Assembly: GCF_009733795.1 (NCBI RefSeq) | Contig: NZ_WNXX01000006.1 | Coordinates: 124,001-188,000, forward strand | Length of the DNA: 64,000 bases | DNA from: Actinotalea caeni | Lineage (GTDB): Bacteria; Actinomycetota; Actinomycetes; Actinomycetales; Beutenbergiaceae | Direction: 5' to 3' | In this document: one piece after another, positions 1 through 9,225 of the stretch | Numbering within the stretch: position 1 is the first letter of the stretch | Layout of the letters: every line of letters starts with the position of its first letter | Notes under the pieces: model-generated | The model's database searches: none | What the model was told of the DNA's origin: nothing | Seen by the model: only the letters and a program-made list of their open reading frames with translations | Program-made: the position numbers and the translations under genes

Positions 1-37
1 CTGCGGACCCCGAGGTGGTGACGTCGGCGGGCCTCGG

Positions 38-43
38 TAGCCT
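38..43 (+). promoter_or_regulatory. -10 box (TAGCCT) of the HAD gene
   Basis: TAGCCT lies 6 nt ahead of the GTG at 50. This spacing places transcription start at or next to the start codon, so a leaderless message is inferred. No Shine-Dalgarno sequence is visible. It is one of many such sites in the window. Confidence 0.45.
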
Positions 44-49
44 GGCGCG

Positions 50-850
50 GTGCCCCCGGCCAGCTACGACGCCTACGTCTTCGACCTCGACGGCACCATC
101 TACCTCGGCGAGCACGCCCTGCCGGGCGCGGTCGAGACCATCGCGGAGCTGCGCCGTCGCGGCGCGGTGGTGAGGTTCATCTCGAACAACGTCACCCGCT
201 CGCCCGAGCAGTACGTCACCAAGCTGCGCGACCTCGTCATCGCGACCGACCTGAGCGAGGTCGTCACGCCGACCGTCACGACCGTGCGGTGGCTGCTCGC
301 GCACGCCCCGGACGCCGTCGTCTTCCCGATCGCGCCGCCGCCGGTGGTGGCGGCGCTGACCGAGGCGGGGATCGCCGTCGGGCAGGACCCCGAGCGCATC
401 GACGTCGTGCTCGCCTCCTACGACCGCACGTTCGACTACGCCAAGCTGCAGATCGCCTTCGACGCGATCTGGTTCCACCGGCGCGCCCGGCTGATGAGCA
501 CCAACCCGGACCGGTTCTGCCCCTACCCGGGCGGCCGGGGCGAACCGGACGCCGCCGCCGTCGTCGCGGCGATCGAGGCGAGCACCGGCACGACGTGCGA
601 GCGGACCTTCGGCAAGCCCGACCCGGTCGTGCTCGAGCTCGCGCTCGCCGGCGTCGACGTCGCGCCCGACCAGGTCGTCATGGTCGGCGACCGGCTGGCC
701 ACCGACATCGCGATGGGCGCCGCGGCCGGCACCGCGACCGCGCTCGTGCTCACGGGGGACTCCACGGCCGCCGAGGCCGCCGCGCTGCCGCCGGAGCAGC
801 GACCCACCTACGTGCTCGACGGCGTCGGGGGCCTCCTCGACGCGGTCTGA
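50..850 (+). CDS. HAD-IIA family hydrolase
   Basis: Cytoplasmic phosphatase of the HAD-IIA (NagD/phosphoglycolate phosphatase-like) group; the substrate cannot be read from the sequence. Motif I is FDLDGTIY with nucleophile Asp12 and acid/base Asp14, motif II is FISNN with Ser45, and the Mg-binding motif VMVGDRLATDI lies near residues 210-220, followed by the Gly/Ala-rich GAAAGTATALVLTG end typical of the group. The cap domain falls between motif II and the C-terminal core. At 266 residues it has full family length. The GTG start was chosen because it leaves about 11 residues before motif I. It converges on the next gene with 19 nt between stops and no obvious terminator between them. Confidence 0.9.
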   Translation: MPPASYDAYVFDLDGTIYLGEHALPGAVETIAELRRRGAVVRFISNNVTRSPEQYVTKLRDLVIATDLSEVVTPTVTTVRWLLAHAPDAVVFPIAPPPVVAALTEAGIAVGQDPERIDVVLASYDRTFDYAKLQIAFDAIWFHRRARLMSTNPDRFCPYPGGRGEPDAAAVVAAIEASTGTTCERTFGKPDPVVLELALAGVDVAPDQVVMVGDRLATDIAMGAAAGTATALVLTGDSTAAEAAALPPEQRPTYVLDGVGGLLDAV

Positions 851-869
851 GGTCGGAGCAGCCGCGGTT

Positions 870-2774
870 TCACAGGACCGCGACCGGGCCGCCCTCCAGC
901 GTCGTCAGGTCGAACCGGAACAGGTCGGTCCAGCCGACCGCCCACAGGTCCTCGCCCGCGACCAGCACCCGGATCACGCCGCCCGCCCACGGGTCGCCCT
1001 GCCCGGTCGTGTCGACGCGGGGACCCTCGGTGATCGTGCCGTCGGCGACGTCGACGGTGACGAGCCCGACCCGCGGGCCCTTGGCGTCGAGGTCCTCGGC
1101 GTCCCAGTCGTAGGTCTCGGCCGGCAGGTACACCCGGCCGTCCCAGAGCAGGAACGCCCGGTGGTCCCACTCGGCCGCCGAGCCGGTGTCGGGCCAGCCG
1201 AGCTGGCCGACGCGCTCGGGCGCCGTCACGTCGGAGACGTCGAACAGCGAGACCTGCAGGCCCGTGGTGCGACCGTCGTCGGTCGCGTCCTGGCCGACGC
1301 CGAGCAGCAGGTCGTCGCCGAGGGGGTGCAGGTACGCGGAGTAGCCGGGGATCTTCAGCTCGCCGACCGCGACCGGGTGCGCGGGGTCGCTGGTGTCGAG
1401 GAGGTACAGCGGGTCGGTCTGCCGGAACGTCACGACGGCCGCCAGGTCCGGGCCCAGGTAGCGCACCGCGTAGATCTGCTCGGTGAGCCCCAGCCCGTCG
1501 ACGCGACCGACCTCGGCGAGGTCGTCGCCGTCCTCGCGCAGGATCACCAGCGACGACGAGGTCGGGTCGCCCGAGGACGGCGGGGTGAGCGTCGTCGCGA
1601 CCCGCACGACGCCGTCGGCCTCGTCGATCGAGAACTGGTCGAGCAGCCAGCCGTCGACCCGACCGGAGGCCACGTAGCGGGTGGCGTCGGGGTCGCTGAT
1701 GTCGAACGTGTGCAGGTCGGTGTGGCTCGTCGAGGCGTCGGACCCGCCGTCGCTCGACCACGACCACCACGGGCTGGTCGCGACCACGACCCGCTCGGTC
1801 GAGGCGTAGACGGTGCCGCCCGCGGCGAGCACCCCGGCGGCCGAGGACGGCGTGGCGTCGCCGTCGACCGGCAGCGTGACGACCGAGACGGTCGAGAAGC
1901 CGCTCACCTCCGACGGCGTCCCGATCGCCGTGCAGTCGAGCAGCAGCTCGGGCGTGCCGCCGGTGCCGGCGGCGTCGACCGGCTGCCGGTGCGGCAGCCA
2001 GTCGTCGATCGTCGACTCCTCGACGACGCGGCGGTTCGCCTCGAGCGCGTCGGCCTCGGCCGCCATCGAGCCGTCCTCGGGGTAGCTGAACACCAGCCCC
2101 GCGGGGGCGCTCGTCAGCACCAGCCGCACGGTGCCGTCGATCAGCCGGGCCGAGCTGTAGGTGCCCTCGACCCGCGTGGTCCCGACCACCTGCGGGTCGG
2201 CGGGGTCGGCGAGGTCGACCCGGACGATCGAGGTGCGCTCGCTGCCGGTGCCGTGCGGGCCGTAGCCGTACCACTGCGTCGCGAGCACGACCAGCCGGTC
2301 GCCGTCGAGCAGCAGCTCGGCGCTGCCCTCCTCCAGACCCGGCACGTCGACGGTGGCGAGCACCTCCGCCGTCGCGACGTCGACGACGCGGACCCGGCCG
2401 CTGACCGAGGTGACGATCACCTCGCCGTTGGTCTTGACGACGTCGGCCTCGTCGACGCCCTCCACCTGGTTGTTGGTGCCCGAGTGGCTCGACCCGTCGG
2501 CGCCGCCGGCGGCGGTCGTCTCGGCGCCACCCGCGGAGTCCTCGACAGCGAACGGCATCGGCCATCCGGCCCAGCCGTCGAGACCCCACGCGGTCACCCG
2601 CTCGGCGGCCTCGGCCTTGAGGTGCGCGAGCAGGTCGTCGCAGGAGCCGAACGTCTCCAGACCGACCGGCCCCGGCCCGGCGGCCTGCGGCGGGCCGAAC
2701 TGGGTGGTGCACGCCGTGGCGAGCAGCAGCGAGCCGAGCGCCGCGGCGGCGAGGGTAGGACGGGTCGCTCTCAT
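870..2774 (-). CDS. Secreted beta-propeller domain lipoprotein
   Basis: Exported protein of 634 residues. It starts with Arg-containing MRATRP, a hydrophobic stretch, and a lipobox-like LLLATACTT, so it is probably a lipoprotein anchored on the outer face of the membrane. After a short Ser/Gly-rich segment come repeated four-strand blade motifs with phrases such as [46 protein letters not shown] and [13 protein letters not shown], matching the actinobacterial family of secreted proteins with a C-terminal beta-propeller. The function of that family is unknown; a protein-interaction scaffold is inferred. An earlier in-frame ATG would add 96 basic residues ahead of the signal peptide and was rejected. 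It is divergent from purL. Confidence 0.85.
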   Translation of the reverse strand: MRATRPTLAAAALGSLLLATACTTQFGPPQAAGPGPVGLETFGSCDDLLAHLKAEAAERVTAWGLDGWAGWPMPFAVEDSAGGAETTAAGGADGSSHSGTNNQVEGVDEADVVKTNGEVIVTSVSGRVRVVDVATAEVLATVDVPGLEEGSAELLLDGDRLVVLATQWYGYGPHGTGSERTSIVRVDLADPADPQVVGTTRVEGTYSSARLIDGTVRLVLTSAPAGLVFSYPEDGSMAAEADALEANRRVVEESTIDDWLPHRQPVDAAGTGGTPELLLDCTAIGTPSEVSGFSTVSVVTLPVDGDATPSSAAGVLAAGGTVYASTERVVVATSPWWSWSSDGGSDASTSHTDLHTFDISDPDATRYVASGRVDGWLLDQFSIDEADGVVRVATTLTPPSSGDPTSSSLVILREDGDDLAEVGRVDGLGLTEQIYAVRYLGPDLAAVVTFRQTDPLYLLDTSDPAHPVAVGELKIPGYSAYLHPLGDDLLLGVGQDATDDGRTTGLQVSLFDVSDVTAPERVGQLGWPDTGSAAEWDHRAFLLWDGRVYLPAETYDWDAEDLDAKGPRVGLVTVDVADGTITEGPRVDTTGQGDPWAGGVIRVLVAGEDLWAVGWTDLFRFDLTTLEGGPVAVL

Positions 2775-2884
2775 GACCGACCTGTGTCGGCCGGGGCGGC
2801 GCCGTTGCGGCCGTGACCCGATCGTGACCCAGGCCCGGCGGCGGACGGGGGCGGGCGGCGGCGTCCAGGGGCTCCGCGGCTGGG

Positions 2885-2890
2885 TAGATT
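2885..2890 (+). promoter_or_regulatory. -10 box (TAGATT) of purL
   Basis: TAGATT lies 35 nt ahead of the purL GTG, leaving room for a short leader that carries the Shine-Dalgarno-like GAAGGA at 2911-2916. Unlike most starts in the window, purL therefore appears to have a leader. I see no clear -35 hexamer. Confidence 0.45.
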
Positions 2891-2925
2891 GGCCACGCCT
2901 GCCCGCGCTCGAAGGAACACACCAC

Positions 2926-5265
2926 GTGACGACCACCGCTGCCGCCGACACCGTCGAGAACGCCGCCGCGACCCCGGACCTGGAGCAGCCGTACCGGGAG
3001 CTGGGGCTCAAGGACGACGAGTACGCGCGCATCCGCGAGATCCTCGGGCGCCGGCCCACCAACGCCGAGCTCGCGATGTACTCGGTGATGTGGTCGGAGC
3101 ACTGCTCCTACAAGTCGTCGAAGAAGCACCTGTCGCAGTTCGGCGAGAAGACCACCGAGGAGATGCGGCGGCACCTGCTGGTCGGCATCGGGCAGAACGC
3201 GGGCGTCGTCGACATCGGCGACGGCTGGGCGGTGACGTTCAAGGTCGAGTCGCACAACCACCCGAGCTTCGTCGAGCCCTACCAGGGCGCCGCGACCGGC
3301 GTCGGCGGCATCGTGCGCGACATCATCTCGATGGGCGCGCGCCCGGTGGCGGTGATGGACCAGCTGCGATTCGGCGCGATCGACCACCCGGACACCGCGC
3401 GCGTCGTGCACGGCGTCGTCTCCGGGATCGGTGGCTACGGCAACTGCCTCGGGCTGCCGAACATCGGCGGCGAGACCGAGTTCGACCCCTCCTACCAGCG
3501 CAACCCGCTCGTCAACGCCCTCTGCGTCGGGGTGCTGCGGCACGACGACATCCACCTCGCCAACGCCTCCGGCACCGGCAACAAGGTGGTGCTGTTCGGC
3601 GCCCGCACCGGCGGCGACGGCATCGGCGGCGCCTCGATCCTGGCGTCGGAGACCTTCGACGACGCCAAGCCCACCAAGCGCCCCAGCGTGCAGGTCGGCG
3701 ACCCGTTCATGGAGAAGGTGCTCATCGAGTGCTGCCTCGAGCTGTACGCGGCGGGCGTCGTCGAGGGCATCCAGGACCTCGGGGCCGCGGGCATCTCCTG
3801 CGCTACCTCGGAGCTGGCGAGCAACGGCGACGGCGGCATGCACGTCGACCTCGAGAAGGTGCTGCTGCGCGACCCCACGCTGACCGCAGGCGAGATCCTC
3901 ATGTCGGAGTCGCAGGAACGCATGATGGCGGTCGTCGCGCCCGACAAGCTGGAGGAGTTCCTCGCGATCACCGGCCGCTGGGACGTCGAGACCACCGTCA
4001 TCGGCGAGGTCACCGGCACCGGCCGGCTGACGATCGACCACCACGGCCAGCGCATCGTCGACGTCGACCCGCGCACGGTCGCGCACGACGGCCCGGTCTA
4101 CGACCGGCCCTACGCGGTGCCGGCGTGGCAGGAGTCGCTCAACGCCGACGCCGCCGAGGCGCTGCCGCGCGCGACGTCGGCAGACGAGCTGCGCGGTCAG
4201 GTGCTCGCGCTCGTCGGGTCGCCGAACCTCGCCAGCAAGTCGTGGGTCACCGACCAGTACGACCGCTACGTGCAGGGCAACACCGCGCTCGCGCAGCCCG
4301 ACGACGCGGGCGTGGTCCGCGTCGACGAGAGCACCGGGCTCGGGGTCGCGATCTCGACCGACGCGAACGGCCGCTTCAGCAAGCTCGACCCGTACGTCGG
4401 CGCGCAGCTCGCGCTCGCCGAGGCCTACCGCAACGTCGCGACCGTCGGCGCCCGCCCGCTCGCGGTCACCGACTGCCTCAACATGGGCTCGCCCGAGGAC
4501 CCGGACGCGATGTGGCAGCTGGTGCAGACGATCACCGGGCTGGCCGACGCGTGCGCCGAGCTCGGGGTGCCGGTGACCGGCGGCAACGTGTCGCTGTACA
4601 ACTCGACGCTCGCGGGCGAGGTCGGCGTCGGGCACATCGACGCCTCGATCCACCCCACCCCGGTCGTCGGCGTCCTCGGGGTCGTCGACGACGTCGCGAC
4701 CGTCAACCCGTCCGGCTGGCGCGCCGAGGGGCTGGGCCTGTACCTGCTCGGCACCACGCGCGAGGAGCTGTCCGGGTCGGTCTGGGCCGGCGTCGTGCAC
4801 GACCACCTCGGCGGCCGCCCGCCGGTGGCGGACCTCGCCGCCGAGCGGAGGCTGGCCGAGGTGCTGGGTCAGGCGACCCGCGACGGCCTGCTCGCCGCCT
4901 CGCACGACCTGTCCGCGGGTGGGCTGGTGCAGACGCTCGTCGACGGCGTGCTGCGGTTCGGCACCGGCGCGAGCGTCACGCTCACCGAGCTGTGCCTGCG
5001 CGACGGCGTCGACGCCACGACCGCCCTGTTCAGCGAGTCCGGCGGCCGGGTCCTCGTCGCGGTGCCGGCCGAGGCGGTCGACCGCCTCACCGCCCTGGCC
5101 GAGGAGCACGGCGTCCCGCTGCTCCGGGTGGGCACGACGGGCGGCGACACCCTCGACGTCACGGTCCCCTCGCCGTCGGGCGCCCCCGAGGCCGCGACCC
5201 TCTCGCTCCCGCTCGCCGAGCTCCGCGAGACCAGCGAGGCCACCCTCCCCGCCCACTTCGCGTAA
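2926..5265 (+). CDS. purL: Phosphoribosylformylglycinamidine synthase subunit PurL
   Basis: Small-type PurL (779 aa), the ATP-dependent synthetase subunit that makes FGAM from FGAR in purine biosynthesis. It needs PurS and the glutaminase PurQ as partners. Clear family signatures include [15 protein letters not shown] near residue 55, [44 protein letters not shown] and [10 protein letters not shown]. Two homologous AIRS-like halves are visible. The GTG start follows GAAGGA at 9-nt spacing and yields a short Ala/Thr-rich N-terminal extension. purS and purQ are not neighbours, since the upstream gene is the propeller lipoprotein on the other strand; purF and purM lie 16 kb away. Confidence 0.97.
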   Translation: MTTTAAADTVENAAATPDLEQPYRELGLKDDEYARIREILGRRPTNAELAMYSVMWSEHCSYKSSKKHLSQFGEKTTEEMRRHLLVGIGQNAGVVDIGDGWAVTFKVESHNHPSFVEPYQGAATGVGGIVRDIISMGARPVAVMDQLRFGAIDHPDTARVVHGVVSGIGGYGNCLGLPNIGGETEFDPSYQRNPLVNALCVGVLRHDDIHLANASGTGNKVVLFGARTGGDGIGGASILASETFDDAKPTKRPSVQVGDPFMEKVLIECCLELYAAGVVEGIQDLGAAGISCATSELASNGDGGMHVDLEKVLLRDPTLTAGEILMSESQERMMAVVAPDKLEEFLAITGRWDVETTVIGEVTGTGRLTIDHHGQRIVDVDPRTVAHDGPVYDRPYAVPAWQESLNADAAEALPRATSADELRGQVLALVGSPNLASKSWVTDQYDRYVQGNTALAQPDDAGVVRVDESTGLGVAISTDANGRFSKLDPYVGAQLALAEAYRNVATVGARPLAVTDCLNMGSPEDPDAMWQLVQTITGLADACAELGVPVTGGNVSLYNSTLAGEVGVGHIDASIHPTPVVGVLGVVDDVATVNPSGWRAEGLGLYLLGTTREELSGSVWAGVVHDHLGGRPPVADLAAERRLAEVLGQATRDGLLAASHDLSAGGLVQTLVDGVLRFGTGASVTLTELCLRDGVDATTALFSESGGRVLVAVPAEAVDRLTALAEEHGVPLLRVGTTGGDTLDVTVPSPSGAPEAATLSLPLAELRETSEATLPAHFA

Positions 5266-5383
5266 CCGCCCCCGGCGCGCCACGGGCGGCAGTCCCGCGC
5301 GGCCACGGGCGGCAGGCCCACCCGCGACGCGTGCGGCCTGTCTACCCAAGGCGCGCGGGCCAGCAGCCCACTCCACCCGTCGG

Positions 5384-5451
5384 CCAACTCGTACATGGGT
5401 GCCCAGCTCGTACGGTGCACGGTACGAGCCGGGCACGGCGGTACGAGTTGG
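5384..5451. repeat. 68-bp palindromic repeat, copy 1
   Basis: Imperfect palindrome with four copies of the word CTCGTAC/GTACGAG in the order left-outer, left-inner, centre, right-inner, right-outer. The centre is the palindrome GTGCAC (5415-5420). Outer arms CCAACTCGTAC (5384-5394) and GTACGAGTTGG (5441-5451) are perfect complements. It can fold into a two-tier hairpin. It lies in the 526-bp gap between purL and the AbiEi-like gene, where I find no credible gene; the rest of that gap holds only short GC-rich direct repeats such as CCACGGGCGGCAG. Confidence 0.9.
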
Positions 5452-5584
5452 CGCGGGATGTGCGGCGGCTGGGTCGCGGTGGCGGGCCCGTCCGTTCTCG
5501 CACCCCTCTCGCGCACCCGCACCTTGCCGCCGCGCCCGCGCCCGCACCCCGCCCCCGCGCCGCCCCCCATCCCGTCCTCGCGAG

Positions 5585-5652
5585 CAAACTCGTACCTGGG
5601 TGCCGAACTCGTAGCGTGCACCGTACGAGCTCGGCACCCAGGTACGAGTTGG
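5585..5652. repeat. 68-bp palindromic repeat, copy 2
   Basis: Same plan as the copy at 5384. Here the outer arms are perfect over 20 bp (5587-5606 pairing with 5631-5650), each reading AACTCGTACCTGGGTGCCGA outward-in. The centre is GTGCAC flanked by CTCGTA and TACGAG. The strong pairing suggests selection for the folded form or recent spread. It lies about 140 bp ahead of the AbiEi-like start. Confidence 0.92.
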
Positions 5653-5791
5653 CGTTCGGGGACGGCGAGGGTGTGGCTGTGGCTGGTGCCCGGTGTGGGT
5701 GTCTGTCCACAGGTACGGCGTCGTGCGTTCTTGTCCACAGCAGGTGGTGGCGGGCTGCGCGGTGCCGGGGCGGCGTGACCACTCTGGTGGG

Positions 5792-6823
5792 GTGACACCC
5801 ACTCCGCCCCCAGTCCTCACCACCCGCGAGCACGGGTTCGCCGCGCTGCGGCCGGCGATCCGCTCTGGGGAGCTGACGCGGCTGCGGCGCGGGGCCTACG
5901 TCTGGCGGGCCGCCGAGCGTGAGCCGTGGCAGGAGCGGCAGGACGCCATCCTCGCTCGCTGCGCCGCCGTCGCCGCGCGCTTCACGACGCGATACGCCTT
6001 CAGCCACGAGACGGCGGCGCTCCTGCACGGCTGGCCCGTCACCACGCTCGACGACCGGATCCGCGTCACCCAGACCGTCAACCCTGGCGGCAGCAGCACG
6101 CCCGACGTGCTCAGGCACGTCCGCGCCGACCTGCCCGACGGCGACCTCACCACCGTCGCTGGGCTGCTGGTCACGACGCCGGATCGCACCGTGCTGGACT
6201 GCGCCCGGTACCTCCCGCCCGACCGCGGCCTGGTGGTGGTCGACGGCGCGCTGCGGAGCCTGGCACGGATGTCGCCGCACCGTCGCGCGGAGTCGGAGGC
6301 GCGGCAGGAGGCGACCCGCTCCCGGTTGCTCGGACAGCTCGCGACGATCGGACCGGCGCGCGGCACCGCGCGTGCCCGTGCCGTGCTCGCCGTCGCCACC
6401 GGGTTCGCGGCGACGCCGCCGGAGAGCCGGTTGCGATGGGCGGCCCTCGCGGCAGGTCTGCCGGAGCCGGTCGCGCAGCTCCCGATCGAGATCGGGAGCC
6501 GGCTCTTCTTCGCCGACCTCGCCTGGGTGGGGGACGACGGCGGCTGGTTGCTCGTCGTCGAGTTCGACGGCGCCGTCAAGTACATCGGTGACGAGACCGA
6601 CCCGGCGCAGGCGGCCCGCGTCGTCGCGGCGGAGAAGGAGCGCGAAGACCTCATCCGCCGGCACGCGGCGCCGCTCGTACGGTTCGAGCGGTTCACGACC
6701 GCGGACCTGAGCGACCCCACCGCGGTCGCTCGCCGTCTCCGCGCGGCGCTCCCCGGCCCTGTCCGGCTGAGCCCGCGACCGGCGCTGCGTCCCTCACCGA
6801 CCCGACGAGCTCGTAGCTGGTGA
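5792..6823 (+). CDS. AbiEi-antitoxin-like / DUF559 protein
   Basis: Protein of 343 residues. The first 60 residues (TTREHGFAALRPAIRSGELTR then LRRGAYV) resemble the winged-helix AbiEi antitoxin N-terminal domain, followed by the helical part with YAFSHETAALLHGWP. The C-terminal ~100 residues resemble the DUF559/Vsr-like PD-(D/E)XK fold: ADLAW near 242, VVEFDGAVKY near 256-265 and EKEREDLIRR near 281-290. Proteins of this pattern are usually annotated as type IV toxin-antitoxin AbiEi-family or DUF559. No AbiEii-type nucleotidyltransferase toxin is adjacent, so it looks orphan. Four palindromic repeats surround it. The GTG at 5792 gives the best N-terminal match; there is no strong ribosome site. 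DNA binding is likely; nuclease activity is inference only. Confidence 0.75.
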   Translation: MTPTPPPVLTTREHGFAALRPAIRSGELTRLRRGAYVWRAAEREPWQERQDAILARCAAVAARFTTRYAFSHETAALLHGWPVTTLDDRIRVTQTVNPGGSSTPDVLRHVRADLPDGDLTTVAGLLVTTPDRTVLDCARYLPPDRGLVVVDGALRSLARMSPHRRAESEARQEATRSRLLGQLATIGPARGTARARAVLAVATGFAATPPESRLRWAALAAGLPEPVAQLPIEIGSRLFFADLAWVGDDGGWLLVVEFDGAVKYIGDETDPAQAARVVAAEKEREDLIRRHAAPLVRFERFTTADLSDPTAVARRLRAALPGPVRLSPRPALRPSPTRRARSW

Positions 6824-6873
6824 CCGAACTCGGCGCGTGCACCGTACGAGTTCGGTACGCGGGTACGAGTTCG
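6806..6873. repeat. 68-bp palindromic repeat, copy 3
   Basis: Third copy, overlapping the 3' end of the AbiEi-like gene by 18 bp, so its left outer word supplies the last codons (a C-terminal TRRARSW-type tail). The arms read CGAGCTCGTA and GGTACGAGTTCG around GTGCAC, with inner words CGAACTCGG and CCGTACGAGTTCGG. The left outer arm is more diverged than the right. Confidence 0.85.
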
Positions 6874-6958
6874 CTGCCCGGGGCGCGGGGGCGCGGGGCG
6901 CGGGGCGCGGGGCGCGGCGTGGGGCGAGGGGCCGACGCCTCACCCTCACGCGTCGCCG

Positions 6959-7026
6959 CGAACTCGTAGCGCCGTGCCGAACTCGGCGCGTGCACCGTAC
7001 GAGTTCGGCACCCGGGTACGAGTTCG
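6959..7026. repeat. 68-bp palindromic repeat, copy 4
   Basis: Fourth copy, 85 bp after copy 3 and nearly identical to it in the right half. Arms CGAACTCGTA and TACGAGTTCG surround the GTGCAC centre. It lies in the 334-bp gap before the epimerase gene. Between copies 3 and 4 is a low-complexity GGGGCGC run (about 6878-6925). No gene is visible in this gap. Confidence 0.88.
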
Positions 7027-7032
7027 CTGCCG

Positions 7033-7074
7033 GGGGATCGCGACGGGCGCCGGGGGGATCGCGACGGGCGCCGG
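7033..7074. repeat. 21-bp tandem duplication
   Basis: Two perfect adjacent copies of a 21-bp unit that begins GGGGATCGCGACGGG (7033-7053 and 7054-7074), just after palindromic repeat copy 4. It looks like simple replication slippage in a GC-rich spacer. Confidence 0.8.
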
Positions 7075-7157
7075 GGGAGGGCGTGGGGGTGGTGGGGCCG
7101 CCGCACCCGCGGGGCTGGGGTGCGGTCGTCGCAGCCACCACGTGGCAGGGTGGGTGG

Positions 7158-8141
7158 ATGGACGTGCTGCTGCTCGGTGGGACCGGATGGCTCGGTGGCG
7201 AGGTGGCGCGCGCCGCGGTGGCGCGGGGGCACGCGGTCACCGCGCTGACGCGCGGCGCGGGGGTGCCCGACGGCGTCGCCCACGTCCGCGGGGACCGCAC
7301 CGAGGACGGTGCGTACGACGCGGTCGCGGGTCGGGACTGGGACCTCGTGCTCGACGTCGTGCACCAGCCGGGGCTGGTGCGCTCCGCGGTGCAGGCGCTC
7401 GGGGATCGCGCCCGGCGCTGGGTGTACGTCTCCTCCGGCTCGGTCTACCGCGCCACCGACGACCCGGCCGGCGACGAGACCGACCCGCTGCACGACCCGT
7501 TGACCTCCGACCACGCCGGGCCGGAGGACTACGCCGGCGCCAAGGTGGCGTGCGAGAACCTCGTGCTCGAGGCGCTCGGCGACCGCGCCGTCGTCGCCCG
7601 CGCCGGGCTGATCGGCGGTCGTGGCGACCGGTCCGACCGCTTCGGCTACTACCCTGCCGCGTTCGCGCGGGCCGGCAGCGAGGCCGTGCTGCTGCCCGCC
7701 GTCGGGGAGACGACCGTCCAGACCGTGAGCGCCGCCGACCTCGCCGCCTGGCTCGTCGCCGCCGGGGAGGGCGACGCCAGCGGCGTCTACGACACCTACG
7801 GCGAGCCGATCGCCTTCGCCGACCTCGTCGCGCTCGCGCGTGCCGCGGCCGGCCACCAGGGTCCCGTGCACGAGGCCGACCCGGACTGGCTCGTCGCGCA
7901 CGGCGTCGGCTACTTCATGGGGCCGCGCTCGCTGCCGTTCTGGCTCCCGGCCGGGCACGAGCTCACCGTCACCCGCCCCTCCGCGCGCGCTCGCGCCGCA
8001 GGGCTGAGCTGGCGCCCCTACCGGCGGCTGGTCGACGAGGCGCTCACCGACGAGCGCACGCTCGGGTTCGACCGCGAGCGCCGCGCCGGTCTCACCCGCG
8101 CCGAGGAGCTCGAGCTGCTGGCCGCGCTCGCGGGCGACTGA
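7158..8141 (+). CDS. NAD-dependent epimerase/dehydratase family protein
   Basis: Atypical/extended SDR of 327 residues. The N-terminus MDVLLLGGTGWLGGEVARAA is a dinucleotide-binding Rossmann motif (GGTGWLGG), and later YVSSGSVY followed by DYAGAKVACENL supplies the Ser and YxxxK catalytic residues. The C-terminal half resembles nucleoside-diphosphate-sugar epimerase/reductase folds. The substrate is unknown. The ATG start places the glycine motif at residues 8-15 as usual; extending upstream would run translation through the palindromic repeats. It stands alone, with rsgA following 60 nt downstream from its own promoter. Confidence 0.88.
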   Translation: MDVLLLGGTGWLGGEVARAAVARGHAVTALTRGAGVPDGVAHVRGDRTEDGAYDAVAGRDWDLVLDVVHQPGLVRSAVQALGDRARRWVYVSSGSVYRATDDPAGDETDPLHDPLTSDHAGPEDYAGAKVACENLVLEALGDRAVVARAGLIGGRGDRSDRFGYYPAAFARAGSEAVLLPAVGETTVQTVSAADLAAWLVAAGEGDASGVYDTYGEPIAFADLVALARAAAGHQGPVHEADPDWLVAHGVGYFMGPRSLPFWLPAGHELTVTRPSARARAAGLSWRPYRRLVDEALTDERTLGFDRERRAGLTRAEELELLAALAGD

Positions 8142-8188
8142 CCCGCCCGTCGCCCGTCACCCAGGGGTAATCGCCTTGCCGGGCTGCC

Positions 8189-8194
8189 TACCGT
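8189..8194 (+). promoter_or_regulatory. -10 box (TACCGT) of rsgA
   Basis: TACCGT ends 7 nt before the rsgA GTG at 8202, predicting a leaderless transcript. There is no Shine-Dalgarno sequence in the gap, which supports GTG 8202 over the ATG 9 nt further in. Confidence 0.45.
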
Positions 8195-8201
8195 TCTTGG
8201 C

Positions 8202-9212
8202 GTGACATCGATGTGGCGCGTCTCGCGCGTCGACAAGGGCGTCGTCAGGCTGGTTCCCGACGGCGACGTCGACGCGCCCGACGGCGGCACGACCGTCGCC
8301 ACCGCCCGGGACGGGACCCTGCCGATGACCGTCGGCGACCCCGTGGTCCCGGCGGTCGGGGACCGCGTGGTGCTGGACGGCGACCGCGCGCTGGTCACGC
8401 CCCGCACCTCCGAGCTGGTGCGCGACACCGTCGGCAAGACCTCGCTCGTGCAGGTGATCGCCGCCAATGTCGACGTCGTCGTCGTGGTCGAGCACCTCGA
8501 GCCCGAGCCCGCCCTCGGCCGGCTGGAGCGCATGGTGACGATCGCCTGGCGCGCCGAGGCGACACCGCTGATCGTGCTCACCAAGTCCGACCTCGTCGAC
8601 GACACCGACCACTGGGTCGCGCAGGCGCGTGCCGTCGCTCCCGGGGTCGACGTCGTCGCCGTGTCCGCGACCACCGGCGAGGGCCTCGACGCCCTCCACG
8701 CCGCGCTGGGGGAGGCCCGCACGCTCGTGCTCGTCGGCCCCTCGGGCGCCGGCAAGTCCACGCTCGTCAACGCGCTCGCGGGCCACGAGGTCATGAGGAC
8801 GGGCGACGTCCGTGGCGACGGCCGCGGCATGCACACCACCACCCACCGCGAGCTCGTCCGGCTGCCGGGCGGCCGGTGGCTCATCGACACGCCGGGTGTC
8901 CGCTCGGTCGGGCTGGTCGCGACCGAGGAGTCGGTCGCGGCGACGTTCGCCGACGTCGAGGAGCTCGCGCAAAGCTGCCGGTTCCGGGACTGCACCCACA
9001 CGACCGAGCCGGGCTGCGCCGTCGTCGCCGCGGTCGAGGCGGGCGAGCTGCCGGAGCGGCGGCTGGAGTCCTGGCACACGCTGCGCCGCGAGGCGGCGCG
9101 GCAGGCGATGCGCGCCGACGCGCGCCTCGCCGCGGCCCGCACCCGGCAGGCGAAGACGTTCTCGCGGACCGTGCGGGCGATGAAGGCCGCCGGCCAGATC
9201 CACAGCCGCTGA
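8202..9212 (+). CDS. rsgA: Ribosome small subunit-dependent GTPase A
   Basis: Circularly permuted GTPase (336 aa) that acts late in 30S subunit maturation. The G motifs appear in the permuted order expected for RsgA/YjeQ: TKSD (G4) near residue 127, then GPSGAGKSTLVN (G1) near 179, then DTPG (G3). The C-terminal zinc region has Cys residues in CRFRDCTHTTEPGC. An OB-fold N-terminal domain precedes these. Length is normal. It is convergent with the GNAT gene, 13 nt apart. Confidence 0.96.
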   Translation: MTSMWRVSRVDKGVVRLVPDGDVDAPDGGTTVATARDGTLPMTVGDPVVPAVGDRVVLDGDRALVTPRTSELVRDTVGKTSLVQVIAANVDVVVVVEHLEPEPALGRLERMVTIAWRAEATPLIVLTKSDLVDDTDHWVAQARAVAPGVDVVAVSATTGEGLDALHAALGEARTLVLVGPSGAGKSTLVNALAGHEVMRTGDVRGDGRGMHTTTHRELVRLPGGRWLIDTPGVRSVGLVATEESVAATFADVEELAQSCRFRDCTHTTEPGCAVVAAVEAGELPERRLESWHTLRREAARQAMRADARLAAARTRQAKTFSRTVRAMKAAGQIHSR

Positions 9213-9225
9213 CGGCGCCGCCGCC

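Noticed and set aside
5266-5383. A terminator after purL
   Set aside because: Only direct repeats of CCACGGGCGGCAG are present; I could not find a convincing stem before the first palindromic repeat.
5704-5740. TGTCCACAG and TTGTCCACAG as DnaA boxes or an origin
   Set aside because: Only two sites, no dnaA/dnaN nearby, and no AT-rich unwinding region.
808-5823. A 1671-codon open frame on the minus strand
   Set aside because: It runs antisense through purL and in a wrong frame of the propeller gene, and is dominated by Arg, Gly, Ala and Asp. Long empty frames are expected on the opposite strand of GC-rich genes.
5384-7026. A CRISPR array
   Set aside because: The repeats are palindromic, irregularly spaced, interrupted by a gene, and no cas gene is present.
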